Source: Pararhizobium arenae
GTDB lineage: Bacteria > Pseudomonadota > Alphaproteobacteria > Rhizobiales > Rhizobiaceae
NCBI RefSeq assembly: GCF_001931685.1
Contig: NZ_MOOY01000006.1
Location: 186,001 to 250,000, forward strand
Direction: 5' to 3'
DNA: 64,000 nucleotides
Positions within the stretch are counted from its first letter, which is position 1. Every line of letters starts with the position of its first letter. Below the pieces are notes generated by a model. The model saw nothing but the letters and a program-made list of their open reading frames with translations. It searched no databases and was not told the origin of the DNA. The position numbers and the translations under genes are program-made. This document shows, piece by piece, positions 56,291-64,000 of the stretch.

Positions 56291-56998
56291 TCAGGCAATC
56301 TTTCGTGTCGATGTGCCGCCAAGCGGCATGAGGGAGTGAACTTTGAAAGGCGCGCCGCGTCGCGGCTCGACGAACAGCGCGAGCGTCGTGATCGAAAGCG
56401 GCTTATCGACAAAGCCGGCAAAGGCCTCAACCAGCGCATTTTGCATCGCAGGCTGCTTCACCGAGGGCACCGGACCGGTGAGCGTCATGTGGAAACGGAA
56501 TTCGTCGAAGACGTATGGGTAACCCCAGTTCTTCAGGTTGTCGCGCTGGGCAAGCGAAAGCTTATCCGGCTTGCGGCGCGCGATATCCTCGGGCGAAAGT
56601 GGCGCACGGAAAGGCTCGAAGCGGCGCACGGTCTCCCCGGCAAACGCCTGCAGCGGCGCGCAGAGCCCCGCCGGTACCAGCGCAAAGAACGGTCCGATTT
56701 GCCCGACCTTGATCTCCGGAATCTCGAAAGCCTCGCATTCCGCAGAAAACTCGTCCAGCGCCTGTAGCAACTCGCCCTCACTCCGGCCCTCAGCCAGCGT
56801 GAACGGCGCCTTCATCGTCGCGTGAAAACCGTAGCGGCGCGGGTCTTCCGTCAATGCCTTCATCTCTTCCGGAGCAAAACCATCGACAACTGGCATCGCA
56901 ACATTGCCATCGAGAAACGCATCGCGACCGAGCCAGGTCGCCGCCGCCATCGTCAGCGGGTCATCAGCCGGGGGCGTGAAATAGAGGGCGTAACGCAC
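56291..56998 (-). CDS. DUF1045 phosphonate-locus protein (2H phosphoesterase-like)
   Basis: Protein of 235 aa of the DUF1045 family, which is largely confined to phosphonate gene clusters. Two HxTx motifs are visible 111 residues apart: His59-Ala-Thr61 in YGFHATMKAPF and His170-Met-Thr172 in FRFHMTLTGPV. These are the hallmark of 2H phosphoesterases (cyclic phosphodiesterase and RNA 2',3'-ligase group). The start is GTG 56998, 7 nt after GAAGGA. It lies between phnE2 and phnM with 1 nt to phnM. No phnP is visible, so hydrolysis of phosphoribosyl 1,2-cyclic phosphate is an attractive but unproven role. Confidence 0.85.
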   Translation of the reverse strand: MRYALYFTPPADDPLTMAAATWLGRDAFLDGNVAMPVVDGFAPEEMKALTEDPRRYGFHATMKAPFTLAEGRSEGELLQALDEFSAECEAFEIPEIKVGQIGPFFALVPAGLCAPLQAFAGETVRRFEPFRAPLSPEDIARRKPDKLSLAQRDNLKNWGYPYVFDEFRFHMTLTGPVPSVKQPAMQNALVEAFAGFVDKPLSITTLALFVEPRRGAPFKVHSLMPLGGTSTRKIA

Positions 56999-57100
56999 GT
57001 CAAAATCCTTCAGCGTCGAACAACCGGCGGCGGTCAAGCGCGTGGCTATACCGGCTTTCCGACATTCTCGTGGTGGCTCGTCCGCCGAGCCACATCTTCC

Positions 57101-58621
57101 TCAATGTGCCCGTTTCCCGATCAGGCGAGAACGTAGCAGATTCGAAACGCCGTCGAAAATAAACACGACGATCAGGATCAGCAGCACCATATAGGCGACG
57201 TTTTCCCAATCCGAGTTCGTGCGCATCGCTTCCCAGAGCTTCAGGCCAATGCCACCGGCACCGACGGCACCGATGATCGTGGCCGAGCGGGTGTTCGATT
57301 CCCAGAAATAGAGCGCCTGGCTGGCGAAGACCGGCAGAACCTGCGGCAACACACCGAAACGCTGGACAGCAAGCGGTGCGGCACCGACGGATTTCACGCC
57401 CTCACGCTGCTTGTCGTCGATATTCTCAAGTGCTTCCGAATAGAGTTTTCCGAGCGTGCCCGTATCCGTAAAGAAAATCGCGGAGATACCGGCAAGCGGC
57501 CCCGGGCCGAAGGCACGGGTGAAGAACAGCGCCCAGATCAGCATGTCGACGGAGCGCAGGAAATCGAAGAGGCGCTTCGTTGCTTGGTTTAGCACGAAGT
57601 TTCGAGTGATATTGCGCGCCGCGAGGAAACACAGCGGGAAGGCGATCAGCGTGGCGAACAGCGTACCGACAAAGGCCATGACGATGGTTTGCAGAAGCTT
57701 GGTCCAGACATCGAGGTGCTGCCATTCGGAATTGTAGAGGATGTTGTCCCAGGCCAGCGCCAGATTGGACATATCGGGATCGATGCGTTCGCCACTGAAG
57801 ATCAGGCTCATGATCTCGGAATAGGATTTTCCGAAGAAGGGCGAATTTGTATCGAAGATGAAGTTGGCCCAGCCGAGGAAACGGTTGTGGATGGAAACCT
57901 TGTCGGCATCGATATCCGCCCAGCCGGTAAAACCGAAAGCAAGGGTGATTTTTTCGCCGGGATAAGGCTGCGTCGCCCAAGACGGAAGCGCACCCTCGGC
58001 GATGACCTTGCCCGGACCATCAAGGCGGACCTGCAGGGTTTCGCCGGCATGGGTCGCCGTTGCCGCGCGATCCGCAACGGTGATGCTCGTGCTGCTGTTG
58101 AAGACAATTTCCGCGCGTGTCACGACCTCTTCGGTACGGGTTTGCGGTTCTGCCGCAGTTTCAGTCTGAGGGGAGCCCCCCGTCGCGGCGCCGGGCGCCA
58201 TGAAGCTGAAGGACGAACTGTTCTTCTGCGTCGGGGCCGCCTGCTCGGTCGCTGCTGGCGTTTCCACCGTCCGCGTCACCGTCTCTTTCTCAAGCCGCAC
58301 CCAATCCGGAGAGGCATTCGGGCCGAGAGGCGAGAAGCGCGGATAGGTTACCTGCATCGTGCCATCGCCGGCAATGCGCACATCAGGTCGCACTTCGTAG
58401 GAAACCCAGTCCGCCAGATAGGTTCCGGCAATATTCCAGTTGGCGTTGCCAAGCACCCCACCGATGGCGAAGAACCACCAGCTGTAGAGCATATACAGAA
58501 CGAGCCCTGCCACGAGCGCAATCGTGCGAATCCGGCTATGGTTCGAGCCCTTGACCAAAGCCGGGTGGCGGGCGCTGATCGCTTCCATTTCGGCCGCGCT
58601 GATCATCGGATGTCCGCTCAT
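57101..58621 (-). CDS. phnE: Phosphonate/phosphate ABC transporter permease PhnE2
   Basis: Inner-membrane permease of 506 aa, the second of two PhnE-type subunits (PhoT in the Sinorhizobium phoCDET system). One helix at about 32-58 precedes a very long periplasmic part (about 59-300). The C-terminal permease domain carries the EAA-like loop with GAAPLAVQRFGVLPQVLP and the conserved NTRSATIIGAVGAGGIG. Residues about 112-172 are a Thr/Ala/Pro/Glu-rich low-complexity stretch inside the periplasmic part, which explains its length against the 318 aa of PhnE1. It starts 9 nt after the phnE1 stop. Specificity comes from PhnD. Confidence 0.9.
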   Translation of the reverse strand: MSGHPMISAAEMEAISARHPALVKGSNHSRIRTIALVAGLVLYMLYSWWFFAIGGVLGNANWNIAGTYLADWVSYEVRPDVRIAGDGTMQVTYPRFSPLGPNASPDWVRLEKETVTRTVETPAATEQAAPTQKNSSSFSFMAPGAATGGSPQTETAAEPQTRTEEVVTRAEIVFNSSTSITVADRAATATHAGETLQVRLDGPGKVIAEGALPSWATQPYPGEKITLAFGFTGWADIDADKVSIHNRFLGWANFIFDTNSPFFGKSYSEIMSLIFSGERIDPDMSNLALAWDNILYNSEWQHLDVWTKLLQTIVMAFVGTLFATLIAFPLCFLAARNITRNFVLNQATKRLFDFLRSVDMLIWALFFTRAFGPGPLAGISAIFFTDTGTLGKLYSEALENIDDKQREGVKSVGAAPLAVQRFGVLPQVLPVFASQALYFWESNTRSATIIGAVGAGGIGLKLWEAMRTNSDWENVAYMVLLILIVVFIFDGVSNLLRSRLIGKRAH

Positions 58622-58630
58622 GTCACGCTC

Positions 58631-59587
58631 CTAATGGGCCAGTTGGAAGGCCTGATCGCCAACGAGGCGACGGCGCAGCCAGGCGGAAAACTGATCGACG
58701 GCAATAATCGTGGCGAGCAACAGAAGGACGATCGCCAGCGTCTTTGCTTCATGGCCCTGGCCGATCGAGAGACGCAGCAACTCGCCTATTCCCCCGCCAC
58801 CCACGGCGCCGATAATGGTCGAGGCACGCACGTTGATCTCAAGGCGCAGCAGAAAATAGCTCATGAAATTCGGCAGGACCTGCGGCACGATACCGAACCA
58901 GACACGCTCCACCCAATTGCCGCCGACGGCACGAAGACCTTCCTCCGGTTTCATGTCGGCATTTTCGACGACTTCGAAGAACAGCTTGCCCAGGGCGCCG
59001 ATCGTGTGGATCGAGACGGCGATGATCGCCGGAATGGGGCCGAGCGAAAGGATCGCCAGGAAGAAGCCGGCGATCACGACCTCCGGAAACGCGCGCAGGA
59101 TTTCCATGAAACGTCGCACGACACCGCGCACGAGAAAATTCGGCATCAGGTTCTTGGCGGCGAAGAAGCAGAGAAGGAAGCCGAAAAACATGCCGATGAT
59201 GGTGGAGAAGATCGCAATATTGAGCGTCTCCAGCATCTTGTAAAAGTATTCCGGGATGTAGATCGTGTCAGTGATATAGAGCCGACCTTCGGGATAGTTG
59301 TATTTGAAGCTGCCGTCGTCATAGGGCGACGGCAGGTCGAACAGCGCGCGAACAACCTCCATGCCATCTCGCGGCACGAGATCGCCGACGAAATCGAAAA
59401 GGTGCGGCAACCGGTCGAAGAACTTGCCGGCATTGGTTTCGTTGGCAAACCAGAGCGAGCCGGAGAGGGCGACAAAAAGAGCGAGCAGACCAAGGATGGT
59501 ATAGGTTCGCCGGCGCCGGCTCAGTTCCTGCCAATGGCGCTCGACGAGCGCACCGCTGTCGCTCAACTGTGGTGAAAGCACGGACAT
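58631..59587 (-). CDS. phnE: Phosphonate/phosphate ABC transporter permease PhnE1
   Basis: Inner-membrane permease of 318 aa (PhoE in the Sinorhizobium naming). A single N-terminal helix (YTILGLLALFVALSGSLWFA) is followed by a periplasmic loop, then a five-helix permease domain with GGNWVERVWFGIVPQVLPNF and INVRASTIIGAVGGGGIGE, the PhnE signature. It pairs with the longer PhnE2 encoded next. A perfect hairpin separates it from phnD upstream. Confidence 0.93.
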   Translation of the reverse strand: MSVLSPQLSDSGALVERHWQELSRRRRTYTILGLLALFVALSGSLWFANETNAGKFFDRLPHLFDFVGDLVPRDGMEVVRALFDLPSPYDDGSFKYNYPEGRLYITDTIYIPEYFYKMLETLNIAIFSTIIGMFFGFLLCFFAAKNLMPNFLVRGVVRRFMEILRAFPEVVIAGFFLAILSLGPIPAIIAVSIHTIGALGKLFFEVVENADMKPEEGLRAVGGNWVERVWFGIVPQVLPNFMSYFLLRLEINVRASTIIGAVGGGGIGELLRLSIGQGHEAKTLAIVLLLLATIIAVDQFSAWLRRRLVGDQAFQLAH

Positions 59588-59645
59588 GCCGTTTACGTCT
59601 CCGGCGAATTCGACTGTTTGGTCTTACAGATCGCTTGGAATTGAG

Positions 59646-59671
59646 ACGCCGGCCGGAAAGCCGGCCGGCGT
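59646..59671 (-). repeat. Perfect 11-bp hairpin between phnD and phnE1
   Basis: ACGCCGGCCGG, loop AAAG, then CCGGCCGGCGT. There is no long T-run after it on the minus strand. It starts 16 nt after the phnD stop and probably stabilises the phnD part of the mRNA or attenuates transcription into the permeases. Confidence 0.65.
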
Positions 59672-59686
59672 TCATGGGAGGACTGA

Positions 59687-60592
59687 TCAGCCGCCGATCG
59701 TTGCCTTGCGGGCGTCGATGATCGGCTTGTAGAAGTCGACGTTGACTTCGGTGAAGCCGGTGAAATCACCACCCATAACAGCCGAGAAGCAGGCTGCGTC
59801 GGTCTTCGGCAGGTCGAGCATGAACTGCTTGAACTTGGTCTTCATGTCCTGATCCATCGAGGTGCGAACGACGATCGGGCCGTTCGGGATCAGCGGCGAC
59901 TTCCAGAGTTCGACGAGGTCGTTCATGTTGACGAGACCCTTTTCAACCATCTTGTGAAGGTTGCCCGAGGTGTAGCCATCCTTCCACTCGCCAACGCCCG
60001 AACCGAAGGTCGTCCCAGCGTCGAAGGTGCCCTTCAGAACTTCGAGAACGAGGTTTTCGTGACCACCGCCGAAGCCGGTTTCAGCGAAATATTCCTTGAC
60101 CGGGGCGCCAATGGCTTCCGGCAGGGTAACGAGCGGGACGAGGTAACCCGAAGTCGAATCCGGGTCAGCAAAACCGAGCTTCTTGCCCTTCAGGTCTTCG
60201 ATCTTGGTGATTCCGGAATCCTTGCGGGCAACCATGATCGAGTGATAGCCGGTCGAACCATCGGTCTGAACGGTGGTCAGGATCGGCTCGACGGCGTCAG
60301 CCTTGGCGAGGTAGATCTTGGCGAAACCGGAAGCGCCGAGTTCGGCATAGTCGAGCGTGCCGCCGAGCAGGCCCTGGATCACGCCGTCATAGTCTGCGGC
60401 CGGGAAGAAGGAGACCTTCTCGACGCCGAGCGTGGTCTTCAGATGATCGCCGAGGCACTGGTAGTTGCGCAGGCGGTCGGCTTCGTTTTCGCCGCCGATG
60501 ATGCCGACACGGAATTCCTTGAGGTCTTCGGCCTGAACGTGACCGACCAGGGCGGTGAGGGCAACGGCGCCCAAGAGAAGTTTCTTCAGCAT
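59687..60592 (-). CDS. phnD: Phosphonate/phosphate ABC transporter binding protein PhnD
   Basis: Periplasmic binding protein of 301 aa. The signal peptide (MLKKLLLGAVALTALVGHVQ, cleaved after VQA) is clear. Family motifs include FRVGIIGGENEADRLRNYQC and DYAELGASGFAKIYLAKADA, with SIMVARKDSGI and FADPDSTSGYLVP lining the ligand pocket. It captures phosphonates or phosphate for the PhnC-E1-E2 importer. It follows phnC by 92 nt. Confidence 0.94.
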   Translation of the reverse strand: MLKKLLLGAVALTALVGHVQAEDLKEFRVGIIGGENEADRLRNYQCLGDHLKTTLGVEKVSFFPAADYDGVIQGLLGGTLDYAELGASGFAKIYLAKADAVEPILTTVQTDGSTGYHSIMVARKDSGITKIEDLKGKKLGFADPDSTSGYLVPLVTLPEAIGAPVKEYFAETGFGGGHENLVLEVLKGTFDAGTTFGSGVGEWKDGYTSGNLHKMVEKGLVNMNDLVELWKSPLIPNGPIVVRTSMDQDMKTKFKQFMLDLPKTDAACFSAVMGGDFTGFTEVNVDFYKPIIDARKATIGG

Positions 60593-60684
60593 GACAGTCG
60601 TCTCCTGTTATCCCGGTCGCACCGGGTTTCCGTTCTGTTGCAATGGCTTGCCCTTGACGCGGGCTAACGATCCTTCAAGCCGGC

Positions 60685-61524
60685 TTAAAGGCCGGCCAGT
60701 ACCAGCGGCTTTCGGCCGGTGGATTCCTCATTGTCCTGGGTCAAAGCCCCCGGAATATTGATACTGGTCGAGGTCATTCCTTCCTCGATCTGCGTGCTGC
60801 CGTAGATTTCGCTCACGGCGGCGGCCGTCAGTTCCTGCGGCTTGCCGTCGAAAACCACGCGGCCATGGGCCATGCCGATAATGCGCTCACAGTAGTTGCG
60901 CGCCGTATCGAGCGTATGAAGGTTGGTGACGACGGTGATGCCGTCGCGTTCGTTAATGTCGCGCAGGGCATCCATCACGATCTTGGCGTTCAGCGGATCG
61001 AGCGAGGCGATAGGCTCGTCGGCAAGCAGCACTTTCGGCTGCTGCATCAGGGCGCGGGCAATTGCAACGCGCTGCTGCTGGCCACCCGAAAGCGTGCCGG
61101 CCGGCTGCAGCGCCACCTGCTCAATGCCGAGGCGCTCCAGCGCACCAATCGCCATGATACGCTCCTCACGGGTGAACATATTGAGGATGCTGAGCACGGT
61201 GGAGCGATGGTTGAGCCGCCCGAGCAGCACGTTGGTCAGCACGTCGAGGCGCGGCACGAGGTTGAACTGCTGGAAGATCATCGCGCAGTCGCGCTGCCAG
61301 TGGCGAAGAGCCGCTCCCTTAAGGCGCGACACTTCGATATCGCCGAAATGAATGCTGCCGGAAGAGGGATCTGCGAGGCGATTGATCATCCGCAGAAGCG
61401 TCGACTTGCCCGCGCCGGAGCGACCGATGATGCCGACCATCTGCCCTTGCGGGATGTCGAAAGTAACCGAGTCTACGGCTGTCTTCTTGCCGAACTGGCG
61501 GGTTACATTCTTCAACTTGAACAT
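60685..61524 (-). CDS. phnC: Phosphonate/phosphate ABC transporter ATPase PhnC
   Basis: ATPase of 279 aa. Walker A is [20 protein letters not shown], the signature LSGGQQQR and Walker [16 protein letters not shown]; the isoleucine in EPIAS is usual for PhnC. The C-terminal tail after about 245 is extended and polar. The start is ATG 61524 ([12 protein letters not shown]) after GAGGAAGAG; the open frame extends 13 codons upstream without family similarity. It is first in phnC-D-E1-E2 and lies downstream of the Pho-box-like repeats. Confidence 0.94.
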   Translation of the reverse strand: MFKLKNVTRQFGKKTAVDSVTFDIPQGQMVGIIGRSGAGKSTLLRMINRLADPSSGSIHFGDIEVSRLKGAALRHWQRDCAMIFQQFNLVPRLDVLTNVLLGRLNHRSTVLSILNMFTREERIMAIGALERLGIEQVALQPAGTLSGGQQQRVAIARALMQQPKVLLADEPIASLDPLNAKIVMDALRDINERDGITVVTNLHTLDTARNYCERIIGMAHGRVVFDGKPQELTAAAVSEIYGSTQIEEGMTSTSINIPGALTQDNEESTGRKPLVLAGL

Positions 61525-61597
61525 GGAATCTCTTCCTCTAATCGGCAGCGCCATCATGGGCATCTCGTTTGCCGTACAGGTGTCCGATGAAACGGGA

Positions 61598-61626
61598 ATG
61601 TCAGTTTCATGTTTGTTTTGTAACAG
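61598..61626 (-). promoter_or_regulatory. Pho-box-like triple repeat upstream of phnC
   Basis: On the minus strand three heptamers follow each other every 11 bp: CTGTTAC, CAAACAT and CTGACAT, separated by AAAA and GAAA. This is the layout of PhoB binding sites (CTGTCAT-type heptamers 11 bp apart with A/T spacers). It lies 74 nt before the phnC start and 41 nt after the acyltransferase stop, so it marks a phosphate-starvation promoter. Confidence 0.65.
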
Positions 61627-61666
61627 TCTCCAAACCCATGAAACTCAGGGTTTTGAGGTCAAAATC

Positions 61667-62281
61667 TCACGCATTGTGGCGACGCAGGAATTCGTCGGCT
61701 TCAAGGGTTCGAAAATCATCGAGCGCATCGCGGAGCTTGCCGTGATCCCAATCCCACCAGGCGAGCTTTTCAAACCGTGCCGCGATATCGGAACCGAAAC
61801 GCTCGCGGATCAGGCGGGCCGGCACACCGCCGACGATCGTGTAGGGGGCGACATCTTTTGAGACGACGGCACCCGCGCCGATGACGGCACCATTGCCCAC
61901 CGAAACGCCCGGCAGGATGGTCGCGCCGTGGCCGATCCAGACATCGTGGCCGATGACGACACGATGATCCCGCCGCCAGGCGAAGAAATCCTGATCCATG
62001 TCGGCGTCCGGCCAATAATCGGAGGCGCGATAGGTGAAGTGGTGCAGGGTAGGACGCCATACCGGATGATTGGTGGCGTTGATCCGCACGGAAGAGGCGA
62101 TATTGGCAAACTTGCCGATCGTGGCGCACCAGACGGAGCCGTCTTCCATGATGTAGGAATAATCGCCCATCTCGACTTCATGGATGCGGCATCGCTCGGC
62201 AATCTCGGTGTAACGGCCGATCGTGCTGTCAACCACGCGAGCCGTCGGGCTGATCAAAGGCGCTTCGGAAAGTTTGGTCAT
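61667..62281 (-). CDS. Left-handed beta-helix (hexapeptide) acyltransferase of the phosphonate locus
   Basis: Protein of 204 aa with hexapeptide repeats (for example [25 protein letters not shown] read from about residue 115, and [15 protein letters not shown] near the start). It belongs to the transferase-hexapeptide group found in C-P lyase operons. A chloramphenicol-acetyltransferase-like histidine may sit in the [11 protein letters not shown] loop. It probably acetylates a phosphonate or an intermediate. It overlaps the phnL stop by 4 nt, so it belongs to the phnJKL transcript rather than to phnC. Confidence 0.87.
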   Translation of the reverse strand: MTKLSEAPLISPTARVVDSTIGRYTEIAERCRIHEVEMGDYSYIMEDGSVWCATIGKFANIASSVRINATNHPVWRPTLHHFTYRASDYWPDADMDQDFFAWRRDHRVVIGHDVWIGHGATILPGVSVGNGAVIGAGAVVSKDVAPYTIVGGVPARLIRERFGSDIAARFEKLAWWDWDHGKLRDALDDFRTLEADEFLRRHNA

Positions 62282-62985
62282 GCCGCAACCTTCCTTGGCG
62301 AGAAGGCCGAAACATCAAGTATGCGATCGGCAACGGCGTCGCGCACCTCCTCGTCATGGAAGATGCCGAGGAGCGCGACGCCAGCCTCCTTCTTGGCGCG
62401 GATCATCTCGACCACGACTGCACGGTTTCGCGCGTCGAGCGAAGCGGTCGGCTCGTCGAGAATGAGAATGGTGTGATCCGTGATGAAGCCACGGGCAATG
62501 TTCACGCGCTGCTGTTCGCCGCCCGAGAAGGTTGCCGGCGGCAGCTGCCAGAGATCCTTCGGCAGATTGAGCCGGCTCAGAAGATCCGCAGCCTTTTCGC
62601 GTGCATCCTCAGCGGCGACACCGCGCGCCATCAGGGGCTCAGCCACCACATCGAGGGCCGAAACGCGCGGAACCACGCGAAGGAACTGGCTGACATAGCC
62701 GAGCGTATCGCGCCGCACCTCCAGAACAGCCCGCGGCGCCGCACTGGCGATATCGATACGCTGGCCGCGATGCTCGATCAGAATCTGGCCGGCATCGACG
62801 GCATAGTTGCCATAGAGCATCTTCAGGATAGAGCTCTTGCCGACGCCCGAGGGCCCACCAAGTACGACACATTCGCCGCTCTTCACGGAAAAGGAAACGC
62901 CGGAGACCACGGGCAGGCGGATGCCATCACGCAGATGCATCGTAAAACTTTTGGCGACATCGGAAACAACCAGGGGAGTGGCCAT
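62278..62985 (-). CDS. phnL: C-P lyase complex ABC-type subunit PhnL
   Basis: ABC-type ATPase of 235 aa, an accessory of the carbon-phosphorus lyase core and not a transporter. Walker [17 protein letters not shown], signature [14 protein letters not shown] and Walker [13 protein letters not shown] are complete. It resembles lipoprotein-type ATPases, as PhnL does. It starts 2 nt after the phnK stop and its own stop overlaps the acyltransferase start. Confidence 0.94.
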   Translation of the reverse strand: MATPLVVSDVAKSFTMHLRDGIRLPVVSGVSFSVKSGECVVLGGPSGVGKSSILKMLYGNYAVDAGQILIEHRGQRIDIASAAPRAVLEVRRDTLGYVSQFLRVVPRVSALDVVAEPLMARGVAAEDAREKAADLLSRLNLPKDLWQLPPATFSGGEQQRVNIARGFITDHTILILDEPTASLDARNRAVVVEMIRAKKEAGVALLGIFHDEEVRDAVADRILDVSAFSPRKVAA

Positions 62986-62987
62986 AA

Positions 62988-63758
62988 TTACACCTGCAGG
63001 ATCGAGGAAACGAGAAGCTGGGTATAGGGCTCACGCGGATCGTCGAGCACGCGGTCCGTCAGGCCCTGTTCGATGACCACACCATCCTTCATCACCATCA
63101 TCCGGTGCGACAACAGACGGGCGACGGCGAGATCGTGGGTGACGATGATCGCCGAAAGGCCGAGGTCGTGCACGAGGCTGCGCACCAGATCGAGAAGCCG
63201 TGCCTGAACCGAGACATCGAGACCGCCGGTCGGCTCATCCATGAAGACAAGGCGCGGGGACGTCACCAGATTGCGGGCGATCTGCAGGCGCTGACGCATG
63301 CCACCGGAGAAGGCGCGCGGCTGGTCGTCGATGCGGCTTTCGTCGATTTCGACCCGCTGCAGCCAATCGATCGCCGTCTCGCGGATCTTCCCGTAGTGGC
63401 GGTCACCGATCGCCATCAGGCGTTCGCCGACATTGGCGCCAGCCGAAACCGTCATGCGCAGACCGTCTGCCGGGTTCTGGTGAACGAAACCCCAGTCGGT
63501 GCGCATCAGGAAGCGCCGCTCGGCCTCACCCATGCGGGCGAGATCGCGGTACTGCCCATCACGCATATGATACTCGACCGTGCCGGATGTCGGCATCAAC
63601 CGGGTGGAAATGCAAGACAGCAGCGTCGTCTTGCCTGATCCGGATTCCCCGACGATGGCCAGCACTTCTCCGGGCCAGAGCTCGAAGGAAACATTCCGGC
63701 ATCCGACTCGGCTGCCGTAGAATTTCGAGATGTCGTTGACTTTGAGAAGCGGGGTCAT
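62988..63758 (-). CDS. phnK: C-P lyase complex ABC-type subunit PhnK
   Basis: ABC-type protein of 256 aa that docks on the PhnGHIJ core at PhnJ. Walker A is GESGSGKTTLL, the signature FSGGMRQRLQIARNL and Walker B LVFMDEPTGGLDVS, close to oligopeptide-type ATPases as expected. The start ATG 63758 overlaps the phnJ stop by 4 nt (ATGA); the longer open frame lies inside phnJ. Confidence 0.95.
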   Translation of the reverse strand: MTPLLKVNDISKFYGSRVGCRNVSFELWPGEVLAIVGESGSGKTTLLSCISTRLMPTSGTVEYHMRDGQYRDLARMGEAERRFLMRTDWGFVHQNPADGLRMTVSAGANVGERLMAIGDRHYGKIRETAIDWLQRVEIDESRIDDQPRAFSGGMRQRLQIARNLVTSPRLVFMDEPTGGLDVSVQARLLDLVRSLVHDLGLSAIIVTHDLAVARLLSHRMMVMKDGVVIEQGLTDRVLDDPREPYTQLLVSSILQV

Positions 63759-64000
63759 TCCGCGGCCTCCTTGTTTGCCAGCATGTGACCGGCATGGCCA
63801 TGCTCGCGGCGGTCCTCGCAATGATCGGTGTCGGAACAGACGAACATACGCCCGCCCTTGTCATCGAGCACGACCTCGTCGAGATAAACATTTTCCGCGC
63901 CACACAGAGCGCAGGGCTTGTCAAACTTCTGGACCTCGAAGGGATGATCTTCGAAATCGAGGCTGACGACATCGGTAAAGGGCGGCACCGCATAGATGCG
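63755..64000 (-). CDS. phnJ: Alpha-D-ribose 1-methylphosphonate 5-phosphate C-P lyase PhnJ, C-terminal part
   Basis: Only the last 81 codons are in the window. The radical-SAM enzyme PhnJ cleaves the C-P bond. The visible part has the conserved cysteine cluster that binds the [4Fe-4S] centre: KPCALCGAENVYLDE and VCSDTDHCEDRR. The tail is His/Glu-rich (EHGHAGHMLANKEAAE). The gene continues beyond 64000, where phnG-H-I would be expected upstream. Confidence 0.93.
   Translation of the reverse strand, partial: RIYAVPPFTDVVSLDFEDHPFEVQKFDKPCALCGAENVYLDEVVLDDKGGRMFVCSDTDHCEDRREHGHAGHMLANKEAAE

Noticed and set aside
57689-59575. Open frame of 628 codons antisense to phnE2-phnE1
   Set aside because: It spans the junction of two clear permease genes on the other strand and is charged and low in structure, as shadow frames are.

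Overview
The window looks like a piece of a Rhizobiaceae (Agrobacterium/Rhizobium type) chromosome. The main reasons are the cyclic beta-1,2-glucan genes (chvB/ndvB and chvA/ndvA) next to a LuxR regulator and pyruvate carboxylase, the compact ccmABCDG block beside acnA and ftsY, the phaR/phaAB genes, and GC-rich coding sequence in which almost every gene throws long antisense shadow frames. No rRNA, tRNA, CRISPR array, transposase or prophage gene was seen. It reads as stable chromosomal backbone with small palindromic repeats scattered in it.

Region by region. Positions 1-4652 (minus) hold an operon for the end of D-lysine/2-aminoadipate breakdown: HglS (DUF1338), an FAD-linked D-2-hydroxyglutarate dehydrogenase, an ALDH7-type semialdehyde dehydrogenase and a cut-off aminotransferase, with a divergent LysR regulator (4767-5669). 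Positions 6106-17677 hold the cyclic glucan locus: the giant synthase ChvB, an OpgC-type substituent transferase, and the convergent exporter ChvA. A LuxR-type regulator, pyruvate carboxylase, a proline-racemase-family enzyme and a polar amino-acid ABC importer follow (18064-25866). Next come a DeoR regulator, a VOC protein and an MFS transporter (26143-28513), then isoprenoid genes (ispG and a prenyl diphosphate synthase) around a LysE exporter, then mtgA, a GST and rpmF. PHB genes (phaR divergent from phaA-phaB) lie at 34143-36944. After small conserved genes and aconitase comes cytochrome c maturation (ccmA-B-C-D-G, 42352-45422). A minus-strand run dapF-mtaB-ftsY-septation protein A-UPF0314 (50603 down to 45419) follows, then argG and a two-gene P450/lipid acyltransferase operon.

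The right end (54572-64000, minus) is a carbon-phosphorus lyase locus. The tail of phnJ, then phnK, phnL and a hexapeptide acyltransferase form one translationally coupled block. A Pho-box-like triple repeat then precedes phnC-phnD-phnE1-phnE2, a DUF1045 gene, phnM and phnN. No phnP is present in the window. The DUF1045 protein carries two HxTx motifs of the 2H phosphoesterase fold, which makes it a candidate for the missing cyclic phosphodiesterase step.

Other points of interest are a mosaic palindromic element inserted in frame in the acidic region of ftsY and a relative of it between ccmA and ccmB, a proline-racemase homologue with Ser/Thr where the catalytic cysteines normally sit, candidate iron (Irr-like) and oxygen (FNR/FixK-like) control sites in the acnA/ccm region, and perfect hairpins directly after both binding-protein genes of the two ABC operons.
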